A stretch of 7,877 nucleotides of DNA from Planctomycetota bacterium (GCA_023621895.1 JAMOAF010000813.1:1-7877); one strand, 5' to 3'. Shown: positions 1 through 6,800, counted from the first letter of the stretch. The notes: generated from the letters alone by a model not told the origin. Translations and numbers: made by a program.

Positions 1-30
1 TTTTGCAATAGCTTTTTCGGTGGGTGCATG

Positions 31-36
31 TATAGT
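31..36 (+). promoter_or_regulatory. possible -10 box upstream of the oxidoreductase gene
   Basis: TATAGT lies 53 bp before the ATG at 90 and matches the sigma-70 -10 consensus at five of six positions. No convincing -35 hexamer sits 16-18 bp upstream; TTGCAA at 3-8 is too far away. The 5' boundary of the window also limits what can be seen. This is a weak call based on one hexamer. Confidence 0.25.
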
Positions 37-77
37 ACGACAGGGGGGCAGCGAAACCATTCAAGTGTGTAAATGCC

Positions 78-83
78 AAGGAG
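78..83 (+). promoter_or_regulatory. ribosome binding site of the oxidoreductase gene
   Basis: AAGGAG followed by a 6-nt spacer precedes ATG at 90. This fixes the start over the out-of-frame ATG at 86-88, which lies within the spacer. Confidence 0.7.
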
Positions 84-89
84 ACATGT

Positions 90-1283
90 ATGGGTTCGAC
101 AACACCAAGACGCTCGTTCTTGAAAGCGGCCGGCCTCGGCGCCGCTTGGACGGTCACCGCGCTGGCCGGCGCTGAGAAGCCTCGAATCCAGGGATTCGAG
201 GAGCAAAAACCCGCCGCAACCACCGCCAAGAAGTGGACACCGACTTCCAGCCGCAAAATCCGCATGGGAATTGTCGGTTATGGCGTCTGCCGGTTCGGTT
301 CGCAGTTCTCGCTCCAGAACCATCCGAACGTCGAGGTCGTGGCGGTCAGCGACCTGTTTCCGGATCGCTGCCAGGCGCTGGCCAAGGAGTGCAAATGCGA
401 GAAGACCTACCCCTCGCTCGAGGAGATGGTCAAGGACGATTCAATCGAAGCGATCTTCGTGGCCACCGACGCCCCGAGCCATTGCCGCCACGCCATCGAG
501 GTCCTCAAGCACGGCAAGCACGTCGCCAGCGCGGTGCCCGCCGTATGGGAGAATCTTGAAGACGCGGACCGGCTTTACGAAACGGTCAAGACGTCGGGCC
601 TGAACTACATGATGTTCGAGACTTCCTGCTACCACGCCGATGTTCACGCGATGCGGGCGATCTACCGGGCTGGCGGACTGGGCAAGCTGGTCTACAGCGA
701 AGGCGAGTACTTCCATTACGATGCCTCGAAAATCGACTCCTACAAGGGCTGGCGGGTCGGCCTGCCGCCCCAATGGTACCCGACCCACTCGAATGCCTAT
801 TACGTGGGCGTTTCGGGCGGAAGCTTCACGGAAGTCTCCGCGATGGGAATGCCCAGCATCCTCGACGAGTTGAAACCGCAGAACAACCGCTACAAGAACC
901 CCTTTGGCACCGAGATCGCCCTGTTTCGTACCAGCGAAGGCGGCATGGCGCGGATGGCCGTCAGTTGGGACACGCCCGGCCATGGCGGAGAAATCGGCCG
1001 CGTTCGCGGCCAAAGAGGCTCGATGGTCGGCTCCGCTTACGAGGGATTGGAGAAGAATCTGCCCGACCTGGCACGGCCGCCCCTGCCGCCGGGAGTGCAG
1101 CCCGGCGGACACGGCGGTTCCCACGGATACCTCGGCCACGAATTCGTCTCGTCGATCCTCGAGAAGCGCAAACCGCTCGTCGACGTCGCCTGGGCGCTCA
1201 ACATGACCGTCGCCGGAATCGTCGCCCACCAGTCGGCGCTCAAAGACGGCATGTTGATGAAGATTCCACAGTATCAGCGGTAG
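90..1283 (+). CDS. Tat-exported Gfo/Idh/MocA family oxidoreductase
   Basis: The 397-residue product is predicted to be an NAD(P)-dependent oxidoreductase of the Gfo/Idh/MocA fold, a family that mostly acts on sugars and cyclitols. A twin-arginine signal opens the protein (PRRSFLKAAG at residues 6-15, hydrophobic stretch to about 28), so it should be exported folded with its cofactor. The Rossmann domain starts near residue 57 with GIVGYGVCRFG (60-70); Asp88 at the end of the second strand is the expected ribose-binding position. The alpha/beta C-terminal domain follows, with FETSCYHADVHAMR at 176-189 and PTHSNAYYVG at 231-240. The canonical EKP motif reads SAVP (147-150): the Pro is kept but the usual Lys is replaced by Val. 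Length is normal for the family once the leader and linker are allowed for. It stands alone on the plus strand and converges on the zinc-ribbon-EIIA gene. The substrate cannot be read from sequence. Confidence 0.9.
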   Translation: MGSTTPRRSFLKAAGLGAAWTVTALAGAEKPRIQGFEEQKPAATTAKKWTPTSSRKIRMGIVGYGVCRFGSQFSLQNHPNVEVVAVSDLFPDRCQALAKECKCEKTYPSLEEMVKDDSIEAIFVATDAPSHCRHAIEVLKHGKHVASAVPAVWENLEDADRLYETVKTSGLNYMMFETSCYHADVHAMRAIYRAGGLGKLVYSEGEYFHYDASKIDSYKGWRVGLPPQWYPTHSNAYYVGVSGGSFTEVSAMGMPSILDELKPQNNRYKNPFGTEIALFRTSEGGMARMAVSWDTPGHGGEIGRVRGQRGSMVGSAYEGLEKNLPDLARPPLPPGVQPGGHGGSHGYLGHEFVSSILEKRKPLVDVAWALNMTVAGIVAHQSALKDGMLMKIPQYQR

Positions 1284-1286
1284 ACT

Positions 1287-1823
1287 TCATCTCGCGCGCA
1301 GAAACCGCGAAATCCGCTCCAGCGCCCGGAGGTGATCCCCCGGCTGGTTCGGCGGCGAAAGCAGCAGAAAGATCGTCTTCACCGGCACCCCGTCGAGGCT
1401 GTGGAAATCGACGCCGCCGGGCGCATAGCCCACCGTCCCAACCAGCCGCGGGATCGAGGGGTGTTTGACATGGGGGATCGCACATTCCTCGCCGATCGCC
1501 GTCGTTCCCAGTTGCTCGCGGCGGATCAGCGAGTCGATCACGTCGGGAAGCGATTTTTGCGGCACGTGGCCGTGCTCCGCCAGGCTCCGCACCAGCAGAC
1601 CGATCGCCTCATCGCGGTCGCTGGGCCGCATGTCGTGGAGAATTGCGTCGTGAACGAGGAAATTGAATAATTCAACACCCGGAAGATGCGGAAGCCAGAG
1701 AACATGCCCGCAGTTCGGACAGGGAATGTCGCCTGGCGGAGCCGTCGGTTCGATCAGCAGCTCCTTCTCGCACTTGGGGCAGCGTCGGAAATGACTTTTT
1801 GGGGTCGGCAGGGAGGTGTCCAT
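1287..1823 (-). CDS. zinc-ribbon PTS EIIA (fructose/Ntr type) domain protein, short C-terminus
   Basis: The 178-residue cytoplasmic protein has two parts. Residues 15-38 form a likely zinc ribbon with CPKC (15-18) and CPNC (35-38). Residues about 50-178 match the PTS EIIA type-2 domain: GEECAIPHVKH carries the presumed phosphorylated His118, and the second conserved histidine is His164 in GDHLRAL. EIIA domains accept phosphate from HPr or NPr. With no EIIB or EIIC nearby and an added zinc ribbon, a regulatory role is inferred. The gene starts 9 bp after the flippase stop, and an AAGGA that runs into that stop codon probably serves as its ribosome binding site, so the two are likely translated from one mRNA. 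The domain stops at ERISRFLRAR, about 20 residues sooner than typical EIIA domains, which end in a further helix. The missing end coincides with the 3-bp convergent junction with the oxidoreductase gene. Confidence 0.82.
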   Translation of the reverse strand: MDTSLPTPKSHFRRCPKCEKELLIEPTAPPGDIPCPNCGHVLWLPHLPGVELFNFLVHDAILHDMRPSDRDEAIGLLVRSLAEHGHVPQKSLPDVIDSLIRREQLGTTAIGEECAIPHVKHPSIPRLVGTVGYAPGGVDFHSLDGVPVKTIFLLLSPPNQPGDHLRALERISRFLRAR

Positions 1824-1832
1824 CGTTCGCGT

Positions 1833-2858
1833 TCATCCTTGGGGAAGGGGTTCGGTTCCATAACGTTCGGCCTCGTGGATCACTTCGGCCACCTCGGCTC
1901 GGTTGGCCAGGTAATACCCATAGCCGATCGTCGCGATCACCACCGAGACGATCCGGTAGGTCAGGGCGACCACCAGGCCCTGGCCGGAGGCGATCGCGGC
2001 GCCGCCGGTCGGCACCTGGGTATAAAGGAAGTTGAGCACGATCTCGAACGGCCCGGCCACGATCGGGAGCACGCCGGTGGCGGCGCCCAGGGGGCTGATG
2101 ACGAAGTGCATCGCCAGCGAGGGGACAGTCTCGTACAAAGCCGCGCAAATCAGGTAAACGCCGATCGAGAAAAAACTGTGCACGGCCACGCTCATCAGCG
2201 CGGAGCCCAGGATCACCGGCCATCGGCGCCGATACATGGCCACCGCCTCGGCAACCTGTTCCAGCAAGTGGCCGACCATCGGCGTCTTCGCCAGGAGCCG
2301 CGTCGAAGCGCCGTTCGAAAGGTCCGGCGCCATCAGGACGATCATCGCCACCGTTCCGGCGATCGTGATCGCGTGGGTCGCGGTGCAGATCGTCCGCACC
2401 ATTTCATTGCCGAACTCCGCAAAACCGGTCAGCAAGATCGCCGCGGACGCGACGACGAACAGCAGGTAGAGCCCGATCACCCGATCGACGAACACGCTGG
2501 CCACGGCCTGCGTCCGCCGGCCGGGACAGTGCAGCGCGACCAGGTAGGCCTTGAGCAGATCGCCGCCCACCACGCCCGCCGGCGCCAGGTTGAACAGGTA
2601 GCCGACCAACCCGATCCGCAGGGCGTCCTTCAGCGTGAAGGGAATCTCCAGGGCGCGGACCAGGTAGTACCAGCGGATCAGCGTCAGCAGAACGGCAGTC
2701 CCGCTGCATAGCAGCGACAATCCCAGTAGCGGCCAATTCTTCGATTGGTGCGCGAGCGTTGTGAACGCGTCGTCTTTCTGCGCATCCCAGAACAGGTAGG
2801 CAAGGATGGCGATCGGCACGCCGACCTTCACGGCGAGCAGAGCGATTCTTTTGACCAT
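1833..2858 (-). CDS. flippase-like membrane protein, LPG-synthase transmembrane-domain family (UPF0104)
   Basis: The 341-residue polytopic inner-membrane protein has hydrophobic segments at about 5-23, 43-62, 82-98, 123-145, 162-177, 214-240, 251-275 and 288-317. The family signature is visible: RWYYLVRAL (62-70), then LFNLAPAGVVGGDLLKAYLV (88-107) with the conserved Asn and Gly-Gly-Asp, and VDRVIGL (124-130). Related proteins include the flippase half of MprF and the AglD/YbhN group, which move or help transfer lipids or lipid-linked sugars. No C-terminal aminoacyl-transferase domain is present, so this is the transmembrane half only. AGGA ends 7 nt before the ATG at 2858 and supports that start. 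It leads a two-gene unit with the zinc-ribbon-EIIA gene and has its own candidate promoter. The actual lipid substrate is unknown. Confidence 0.88.
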   Translation of the reverse strand: MVKRIALLAVKVGVPIAILAYLFWDAQKDDAFTTLAHQSKNWPLLGLSLLCSGTAVLLTLIRWYYLVRALEIPFTLKDALRIGLVGYLFNLAPAGVVGGDLLKAYLVALHCPGRRTQAVASVFVDRVIGLYLLFVVASAAILLTGFAEFGNEMVRTICTATHAITIAGTVAMIVLMAPDLSNGASTRLLAKTPMVGHLLEQVAEAVAMYRRRWPVILGSALMSVAVHSFFSIGVYLICAALYETVPSLAMHFVISPLGAATGVLPIVAGPFEIVLNFLYTQVPTGGAAIASGQGLVVALTYRIVSVVIATIGYGYYLANRAEVAEVIHEAERYGTEPLPQG

Positions 2859-2865
2859 GCCGGTT

Positions 2866-2869
2866 TCCT
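2866..2869 (-). promoter_or_regulatory. ribosome binding site of the flippase gene
   Basis: AGGA on the minus strand (TCCT as printed), separated by 7 nt from the ATG at 2858-2856. It supports the chosen start. Confidence 0.5.
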
Positions 2870-2924
2870 GTCCCCAACCAAAGGCCTGCGTCGCTCCCGC
2901 TCCGCAAGCTGCAACAAAAACCGC

Positions 2925-2933
2925 ATTATATCA
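2925..2933 (-). promoter_or_regulatory. extended -10 promoter for the flippase/EIIA pair
   Basis: On the minus strand the sequence reads TGATATAAT, a perfect TATAAT preceded by the TGn of an extended -10 element. The best -35 positions (around 2947-2954) are GC-rich and do not resemble TTGACA, as expected for an extended -10 promoter. It lies in the 162-bp gap between the receiver-like gene and the flippase gene, about 66 nt upstream of the flippase ATG, which would give a 5' leader of roughly 60 nt. AT-rich hexamers are rare in this GC-rich DNA, which makes the match more notable. No transcript evidence is available. Confidence 0.5.
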
Positions 2934-3020
2934 GGATTCCGCATCTCCCGCAGCGCCGGTAACTTGCGGGGCAGGGCCGTCTTTCGGCTGCGCGCCGGCA
3001 GTGCTATCCACGCCAATTGC

Positions 3021-3881
3021 CTATTGGGCCTTCCGCACGAGCGCCAACCGTTCCGCCTCGTGCCGTTCAAAATGCCAGAACAGGTCGTCCCACAAGAAAG
3101 GCCTTGCAACCAGGGCCCGGGCGCCGGCCCTGAGAAAACGGTCCCGGTCGCGGCAGCGAGGAAAATCGGCCAGGACAATGACCGGAGCATGGCAATAGGA
3201 TCGCAGCCGGCGGAGGACGGCGATCTCCCGGTCGGTTTCGCCCGGCGCGTCGAAGAGGATCATCCGCGGGGCGTCGATCGGCAGATCCTCGTGCGGGCGC
3301 AGCCAGCGCGTCGAGTGGCCCCGCCGGCGGCACCCGTCGGCCAGCAACTCGTAGAGGTCGTGTTGCCATGTCACGATGTCGACCAGCCCGGCGCCGCTGG
3401 CATCGAAACCGCCCGCCAGAACCAGGCATCGCTCCTCTTCACCCGCCGTCGGCGGCAGGCTCCAGATCGACGCGCCGCCCGCGAGCAACCGCCCCAGCTC
3501 GCGATCGCAGTGGGATGCCCATTGATGCCAGAAAACGCGGATCGCGCCCGGCAAGGGCTTCCCGGTCCGCGTCTCCCCTTCGCACCAGGGACCGAGCAGG
3601 GCGACCATCCGCGCCAGCGGCGCCGCGCTGCGCATCGGCTCGATCTTCGATTCAGAAAACTCGTCGGGATAGGATTGGGCAACGACCACTACGTCGGGCA
3701 CCAGCGATTCCCGCTCCAGAAGCGCGATCCCCTCGGCGACGTCAGAAGCCGCCACGACCGTGCCCCACGCTTCCAAGGCGCACCGGGCATCGCCGAACTC
3801 CGCCCGGGATAGGTCCCCAAGACACAGGATCGCCAGTGGGCCGGGCAGTCCGCCCGAGGAGTCGAGATTCTGCTTTTCCAT
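3021..3881 (-). CDS. protein with two degenerate receiver-like (CheY-fold) domains
   Basis: I do not recognise a named family. Counted from ATG at 3881 the protein has 286 residues and no signal peptide or membrane segment. Residues about 15-98 look like a CheY-type alpha/beta domain (strands LAILCLG, TVVAAS, DVVVVAQ, ARMVALL), but the phospho-Asp position at the end of the third strand is Gln. Residues about 166-274 look like a second one: LVDIVTW, STRWLRP, RMILFDA with Asp211 in the phospho-acceptor position, PVIVLADF where Thr/Ser is Ala, and GARALVARPF where the invariant Lys is Arg. The acidic pair after the first strand is also missing. Phosphorylation is therefore doubtful, and a protein-interaction or stand-alone pseudo-receiver role is more plausible. 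GTG at 3899 and GTG at 3887 are alternative in-frame starts and none has a clear ribosome binding site. It follows the HTH-EIIA gene by 57 bp (39 bp if GTG 3899 is used), suggesting cotranscription. Confidence 0.72.
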   Translation of the reverse strand: MEKQNLDSSGGLPGPLAILCLGDLSRAEFGDARCALEAWGTVVAASDVAEGIALLERESLVPDVVVVAQSYPDEFSESKIEPMRSAAPLARMVALLGPWCEGETRTGKPLPGAIRVFWHQWASHCDRELGRLLAGGASIWSLPPTAGEEERCLVLAGGFDASGAGLVDIVTWQHDLYELLADGCRRRGHSTRWLRPHEDLPIDAPRMILFDAPGETDREIAVLRRLRSYCHAPVIVLADFPRCRDRDRFLRAGARALVARPFLWDDLFWHFERHEAERLALVRKAQ

Positions 3882-3938
3882 CAACACGCTCGATTGCACC
3901 CAGGTGGCGGTCCAATCCCGTCTCCGCGGCCCGCCCGA

Positions 3939-4646
3939 TCAAAGCGCCGCCTCCGCTTCGGCGATCAGCCGATGCGCGCTCGGCGAATCCGGCGCATCGC
4001 GCAGACTCTGTAGAAAACCCGGACTCCCGAGGACGCGGGCCAGCCGGGCGAGCGTTCGCAAGTGGCCGCGATCGTCGACCGAGCAAATCAGGAAGAAAAG
4101 ATCAGTCAGGTTGCCGAAGCCGCCCCCAAACGGAATCCCCGAAGCCGACCGGCCAAAGGCCAGCAGCGGTTGCCCCAGAATCGACGCCATCGGGCGGCGC
4201 GGGTGCAGCATCGCCACCCCATTGTCCATCGCCGTCGGATGCATCTCCTCACGATCCCGGACCGCCGAGGCCATCTTCTCCGGATCCCACAAGTATCCGG
4301 TCCGAGCCGCCAGGTCCACCATCGCCGTGATCACCGAGTTCCTCGTCTTCGCCATCAGGGGGATGGCAATCGCCTCGGGCAAGAGCATCTCGGCCAGGAC
4401 AATCTCCTGGGCATCCTCCGGACCACGGCCGCGGCGAAGCGCCCCTTCGACGCTCACTAACTCCTCCTCGTCGGCCAGGCCAATCCGGTTCTCAAGCCAG
4501 TGATGGATCTCCGCGCGCGAAAACCGCCACTCGCCTCCAACCTTGCGCCCGGGAAGCTTGCCACGATCCGCCAGCCGGCCAACCTTTTGCGGCAAAAGGT
4601 GGAGGTAGGCAGCCAGACTCTCCAGATCGAAGTCCTCGTGGGACAT
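3939..4646 (-). CDS. excisionase-type HTH fused to PTS EIIA (fructose/Ntr type) domain
   Basis: The 235-residue cytoplasmic protein begins with an excisionase/MerR-like winged helix at about residues 8-51; LPGRKVGGEWRFSRAEIHHWL is the typical recognition helix and wing. An EIIA type-2 domain follows at about 81-235: the presumed phosphorylated histidine is His148 in DNGVAMLHPRRP, and the second conserved histidine is His195 in DDRGHLRTLARLARVL. Unlike the EIIA at 1287-1823, this domain keeps its C-terminal helices. DNA-binding plus a phosphorylatable EIIA suggests a regulator that reads PTS phosphorylation state; this is inference. I chose MSHEDFD at 4646 because the HTH then begins where such domains usually do. 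ATG at 4703 is an in-frame alternative, with GGGGA only about 2 nt away. Neither start has an ideal ribosome binding site. The gene sits between the rhamnosidase and the receiver-like gene, all on the minus strand. Confidence 0.83.
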   Translation of the reverse strand: MSHEDFDLESLAAYLHLLPQKVGRLADRGKLPGRKVGGEWRFSRAEIHHWLENRIGLADEEELVSVEGALRRGRGPEDAQEIVLAEMLLPEAIAIPLMAKTRNSVITAMVDLAARTGYLWDPEKMASAVRDREEMHPTAMDNGVAMLHPRRPMASILGQPLLAFGRSASGIPFGGGFGNLTDLFFLICSVDDRGHLRTLARLARVLGSPGFLQSLRDAPDSPSAHRLIAEAEAAL

Positions 4647-4718
4647 GGAAACACCGTTGCATGGACCCGAGGCGCCAAGGCCCTGACGCCCGCAGACCGC
4701 CATGATCCCCGATTTTCA

Positions 4719-4736
4719 CAGACCTGTCCAGGTCCG
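4719..4736. promoter_or_regulatory. operator-like palindrome upstream of the HTH-EIIA gene
   Basis: GACCTG-TC-CAGGTC (4721-4734) is a perfect 6-bp inverted repeat with a 2-bp centre, and the outermost pair 4719/4736 also matches after one mismatch. It lies in the 116-bp gap between the rhamnosidase stop and the HTH-EIIA start, about 80 bp upstream of ATG 4646. It could be an operator for the HTH protein itself or for another repressor. As RNA it is too short-looped to be a good hairpin, and no T-tract follows on either strand, so it is not a convincing terminator. Confidence 0.35.
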
Positions 4737-4762
4737 CACCACCCTACAGCTTCCCGTCCGAA

Positions 4763-6550
4763 TCAGCGCCGCGCCCCATCAATCAGCGCCTCGACACCAT
4801 CCGGCGCCGTGTACGTCGTCGCCACGCTGCCGTCCGCACGCTTGTCATGACGGACCCGGACGACGCCCCGGGGGGTGGGCAGCCCGCCCTCCGCCCACTC
4901 GAGATCGGCCAGGTGCGGCCGAATCCGGACTTTCTTGCCGCCCGGTTCGAGCACCTCGATACCCAGCACGTGCTCGCTCAGCCAGGCGGTCGGTCCCGAA
5001 GCCCACCCGTGGCAAAGGCTGTGGCGGAGCCCCTTGTAGCAGTAATTGCCGAAGTCCGCGTGGATATCCCTTTTCCCTTCCGGCACGAACTGGTCGATCC
5101 GGCCGGCGTTTTCCATCCACTCGATATCGAAATCCTCCCAGAAGGTCGTCGCGCCCAAGTCGAGCATGCCCCCCCAATACTGGCGAATGCAGTCGATCGC
5201 GCCCTGGTGGTTGCCCGCCTTGGCCATCGCCTCGAGAATGTAGTAACCGTAAAACGTCGACATCCGCTTCGCGCCGTCCACCGCCAGGTACTTGTCGTTC
5301 ATTTCTGCCGCCGGCGCCAGCCCGGCAAGGGCCATCAGGGCGGCTGCCTGCTTCGAATTGTTCGGGTCCGGCACGTGCCGGCGGACCCGCTCGGCGGCCC
5401 GGCGACAATCAGCGGCCGTGCCCCCCTCGCCCAGCGTGTCGCACAGCTCCGCCCCGGCGTCCATCGTTATCGCCAGCAGCGATTGCAGCCCCGCATGGAT
5501 CGCCGGCTTGTTCTCCGACGAGGGCCAGTCCAGGAAACGCCCGTCGAGCTGCTCTTCGCTCCGCTCGCTGATCCTGGTCATCAACTGGCGAAGCAGCGGC
5601 ACCAGGTACGCCTTCTGCTCTTGGAGATACGCCAGGTCGCCGTGGTGCAGGTACCACTGGTGATGAATGATCACCCACCACATCGAATACGAGCTGATGC
5701 CGTTCATCCAGCCGGGCAGCGGGAACACGTCGCGGGCGTAATCGAGGCTCGCCGGCACAACCCGGTTGGCCCCAAAAACCGTGCAAATCGTCATCGTCTC
5801 CGGGTGCATGTCACCGATCCAGACCAGCCGGTCGCGCTTGATCCCGTCCCACAGGTAATGCTGCATGTTCAAGTGAACCGTGTAGGCCCCCGTCTGCCAG
5901 ATTCGGTTGAGCCGCTCGTCGCTGCACCGGAACCAGCCCAGGTAAGGAATGTCGCGGTACGCCAGGATCGCATGCACCTCCTTCAGCAACACCGTCCGCT
6001 CGGGGTCGACCAGGTCGATCCGCGCGAAGCGGAAACCGCTGTTGCCCACCTCCACGCTCCCCAGCCAGGGCGCTTCGACCACCAGGTCGCGCATCGCATG
6101 GTCGTTGGTCGCGCCCGACGCCCCGCCGATCTCCGACATCGCCTCGCTCACCGATTCGCCCAGCCGGACCCGAAACCGCGCCGGCGCCTTGCCGTCCGAC
6201 ATGCCAAGCACCAATTGCAGCCCCCCCTGAAGCTCGATGCCGAAATCGAAGAGGATCGCCGGCGCTGGCTTGCCGGGCAGGCTCCTGAGCGTGCACAGGT
6301 CCCGCCTGACGGTCGCCGGCTGCCGCGTCCCCCTCTTCAGTAGCACGGCCTCGCCGGCGATCATTTCGCCGGAATCGTCCGATTTCCAGAGGATCGCCTT
6401 GGGGGTGATGAACGCGCGGACCGTGTCGTCGGCCTCCGCGCGATCGGCCGCTTCGGCGCTGACGGCCGGCGGCAAGCCGCCCAGGCTGGCTCTCGGCGCG
6501 GCGGCCCAAACAAGAATCATCACGAGCGCGGTCCGGGACGCGGATTTCAT
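4763..6550 (-). CDS. secreted GH78-like alpha-L-rhamnosidase family protein
   Basis: The 595-residue protein starts with a Sec signal peptide (Lys2, hydrophobic 8-18, Ala/Gly-rich cleavage region near 21-25), so it is exported. A beta-sandwich-like region (about 45-205) precedes the (alpha/alpha)6 barrel (about 206-530) and a short C-terminal beta domain (about 531-590). The barrel shows the GH78 signature DGIKRDRLVWIGD (235-247): Asp235, Asp240 and Asp247 have the 5- and 7-residue spacing of Asp567, Glu572 and Asp579 in Bacillus RhaB (from memory). GATTFWE (466-472) supplies Glu472, the presumed base, and HGW (514-516) is also typical. The general-acid position is Asp instead of Glu. GH78 enzymes release terminal L-rhamnose from glycosides and plant or algal polysaccharides, but this variant could act on another sugar. 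GAGGAG with a 5-nt spacer fixes the ATG at 6550. It is the first gene of the minus-strand run and is divergent from the exported hypothetical protein. Confidence 0.83.
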   Translation of the reverse strand: MKSASRTALVMILVWAAAPRASLGGLPPAVSAEAADRAEADDTVRAFITPKAILWKSDDSGEMIAGEAVLLKRGTRQPATVRRDLCTLRSLPGKPAPAILFDFGIELQGGLQLVLGMSDGKAPARFRVRLGESVSEAMSEIGGASGATNDHAMRDLVVEAPWLGSVEVGNSGFRFARIDLVDPERTVLLKEVHAILAYRDIPYLGWFRCSDERLNRIWQTGAYTVHLNMQHYLWDGIKRDRLVWIGDMHPETMTICTVFGANRVVPASLDYARDVFPLPGWMNGISSYSMWWVIIHHQWYLHHGDLAYLQEQKAYLVPLLRQLMTRISERSEEQLDGRFLDWPSSENKPAIHAGLQSLLAITMDAGAELCDTLGEGGTAADCRRAAERVRRHVPDPNNSKQAAALMALAGLAPAAEMNDKYLAVDGAKRMSTFYGYYILEAMAKAGNHQGAIDCIRQYWGGMLDLGATTFWEDFDIEWMENAGRIDQFVPEGKRDIHADFGNYCYKGLRHSLCHGWASGPTAWLSEHVLGIEVLEPGGKKVRIRPHLADLEWAEGGLPTPRGVVRVRHDKRADGSVATTYTAPDGVEALIDGARR

Positions 6551-6555
6551 CGGGT

Positions 6556-6561
6556 CTCCTC
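6556..6561 (-). promoter_or_regulatory. ribosome binding site of the rhamnosidase gene
   Basis: GAGGAG on the minus strand with a 5-nt spacer to the ATG at 6550. It is one of the best Shine-Dalgarno matches in the window and decides the start. Confidence 0.65.
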
Positions 6562-6700
6562 AAAGCTACGGGGTCTGGCTCGGCGACGCTCTCCATCGCC
6601 GGTCAGTCTCCCATTCTACAGCCCCGGCGAAACGGGGGGCACGTCAGCTTTCGCACGCGTTGGTTGGTTCTCCAATAAGGTCAATAGGAGCGTCCGTGAG

Positions 6701-6739
6701 CCTTGGCAAACTGGCAGCCACGGGGCAGTTTGGCGAAGG
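6701..6739. other. imperfect intergenic hairpin
   Basis: CCTTGGCAAACTG (6701-6713) can pair with CAGTTTGGCGAAGG (6726-6739). There are 7 perfect inner base pairs, an internal loop, then 4 outer pairs, closing a 12-nt loop. No T-tract follows in either direction, so it is not a standard intrinsic terminator. It could be part of a leader or a small RNA. Confidence 0.35.
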
Positions 6740-6800
6740 CGGGTCTCTCAGGGAACCTTTGGGACCGATGCCTAAAGCGCTCTCCTTCACGCCGAAGGCA

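Noticed and set aside
1281..1330. Bidirectional terminator between the convergent genes
   Set aside because: The gap is 3 bp and no stem followed by a T-tract is visible in either gene end.
1686..2711. 341-codon plus-strand open frame opposite the flippase gene
   Set aside because: Its product is a low-complexity polar Arg/His/Gln-rich chain; the minus strand encodes a coherent membrane protein with family signatures.
2745..3812. 355-codon plus-strand open frame over the receiver-like gene
   Set aside because: It has no recognisable domain and a biased Arg/Pro/Gln composition; it crosses the flippase promoter region and the opposite strand reads as a folded alpha/beta protein.
1287..4646. 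Sugar-transporting PTS operon
   Set aside because: Only EIIA domains are present; the membrane protein is of the LPG-synthase flippase family and not an EIIC, and no EIIB, HPr or EI is encoded here.
4847..6343. 498-codon plus-strand open frame opposite the rhamnosidase gene
   Set aside because: It is a mirror frame produced by GC-rich codons: rich in Arg, Pro, His and Gln, with no domain, while the minus strand shows clear GH78 motifs and a signal peptide.
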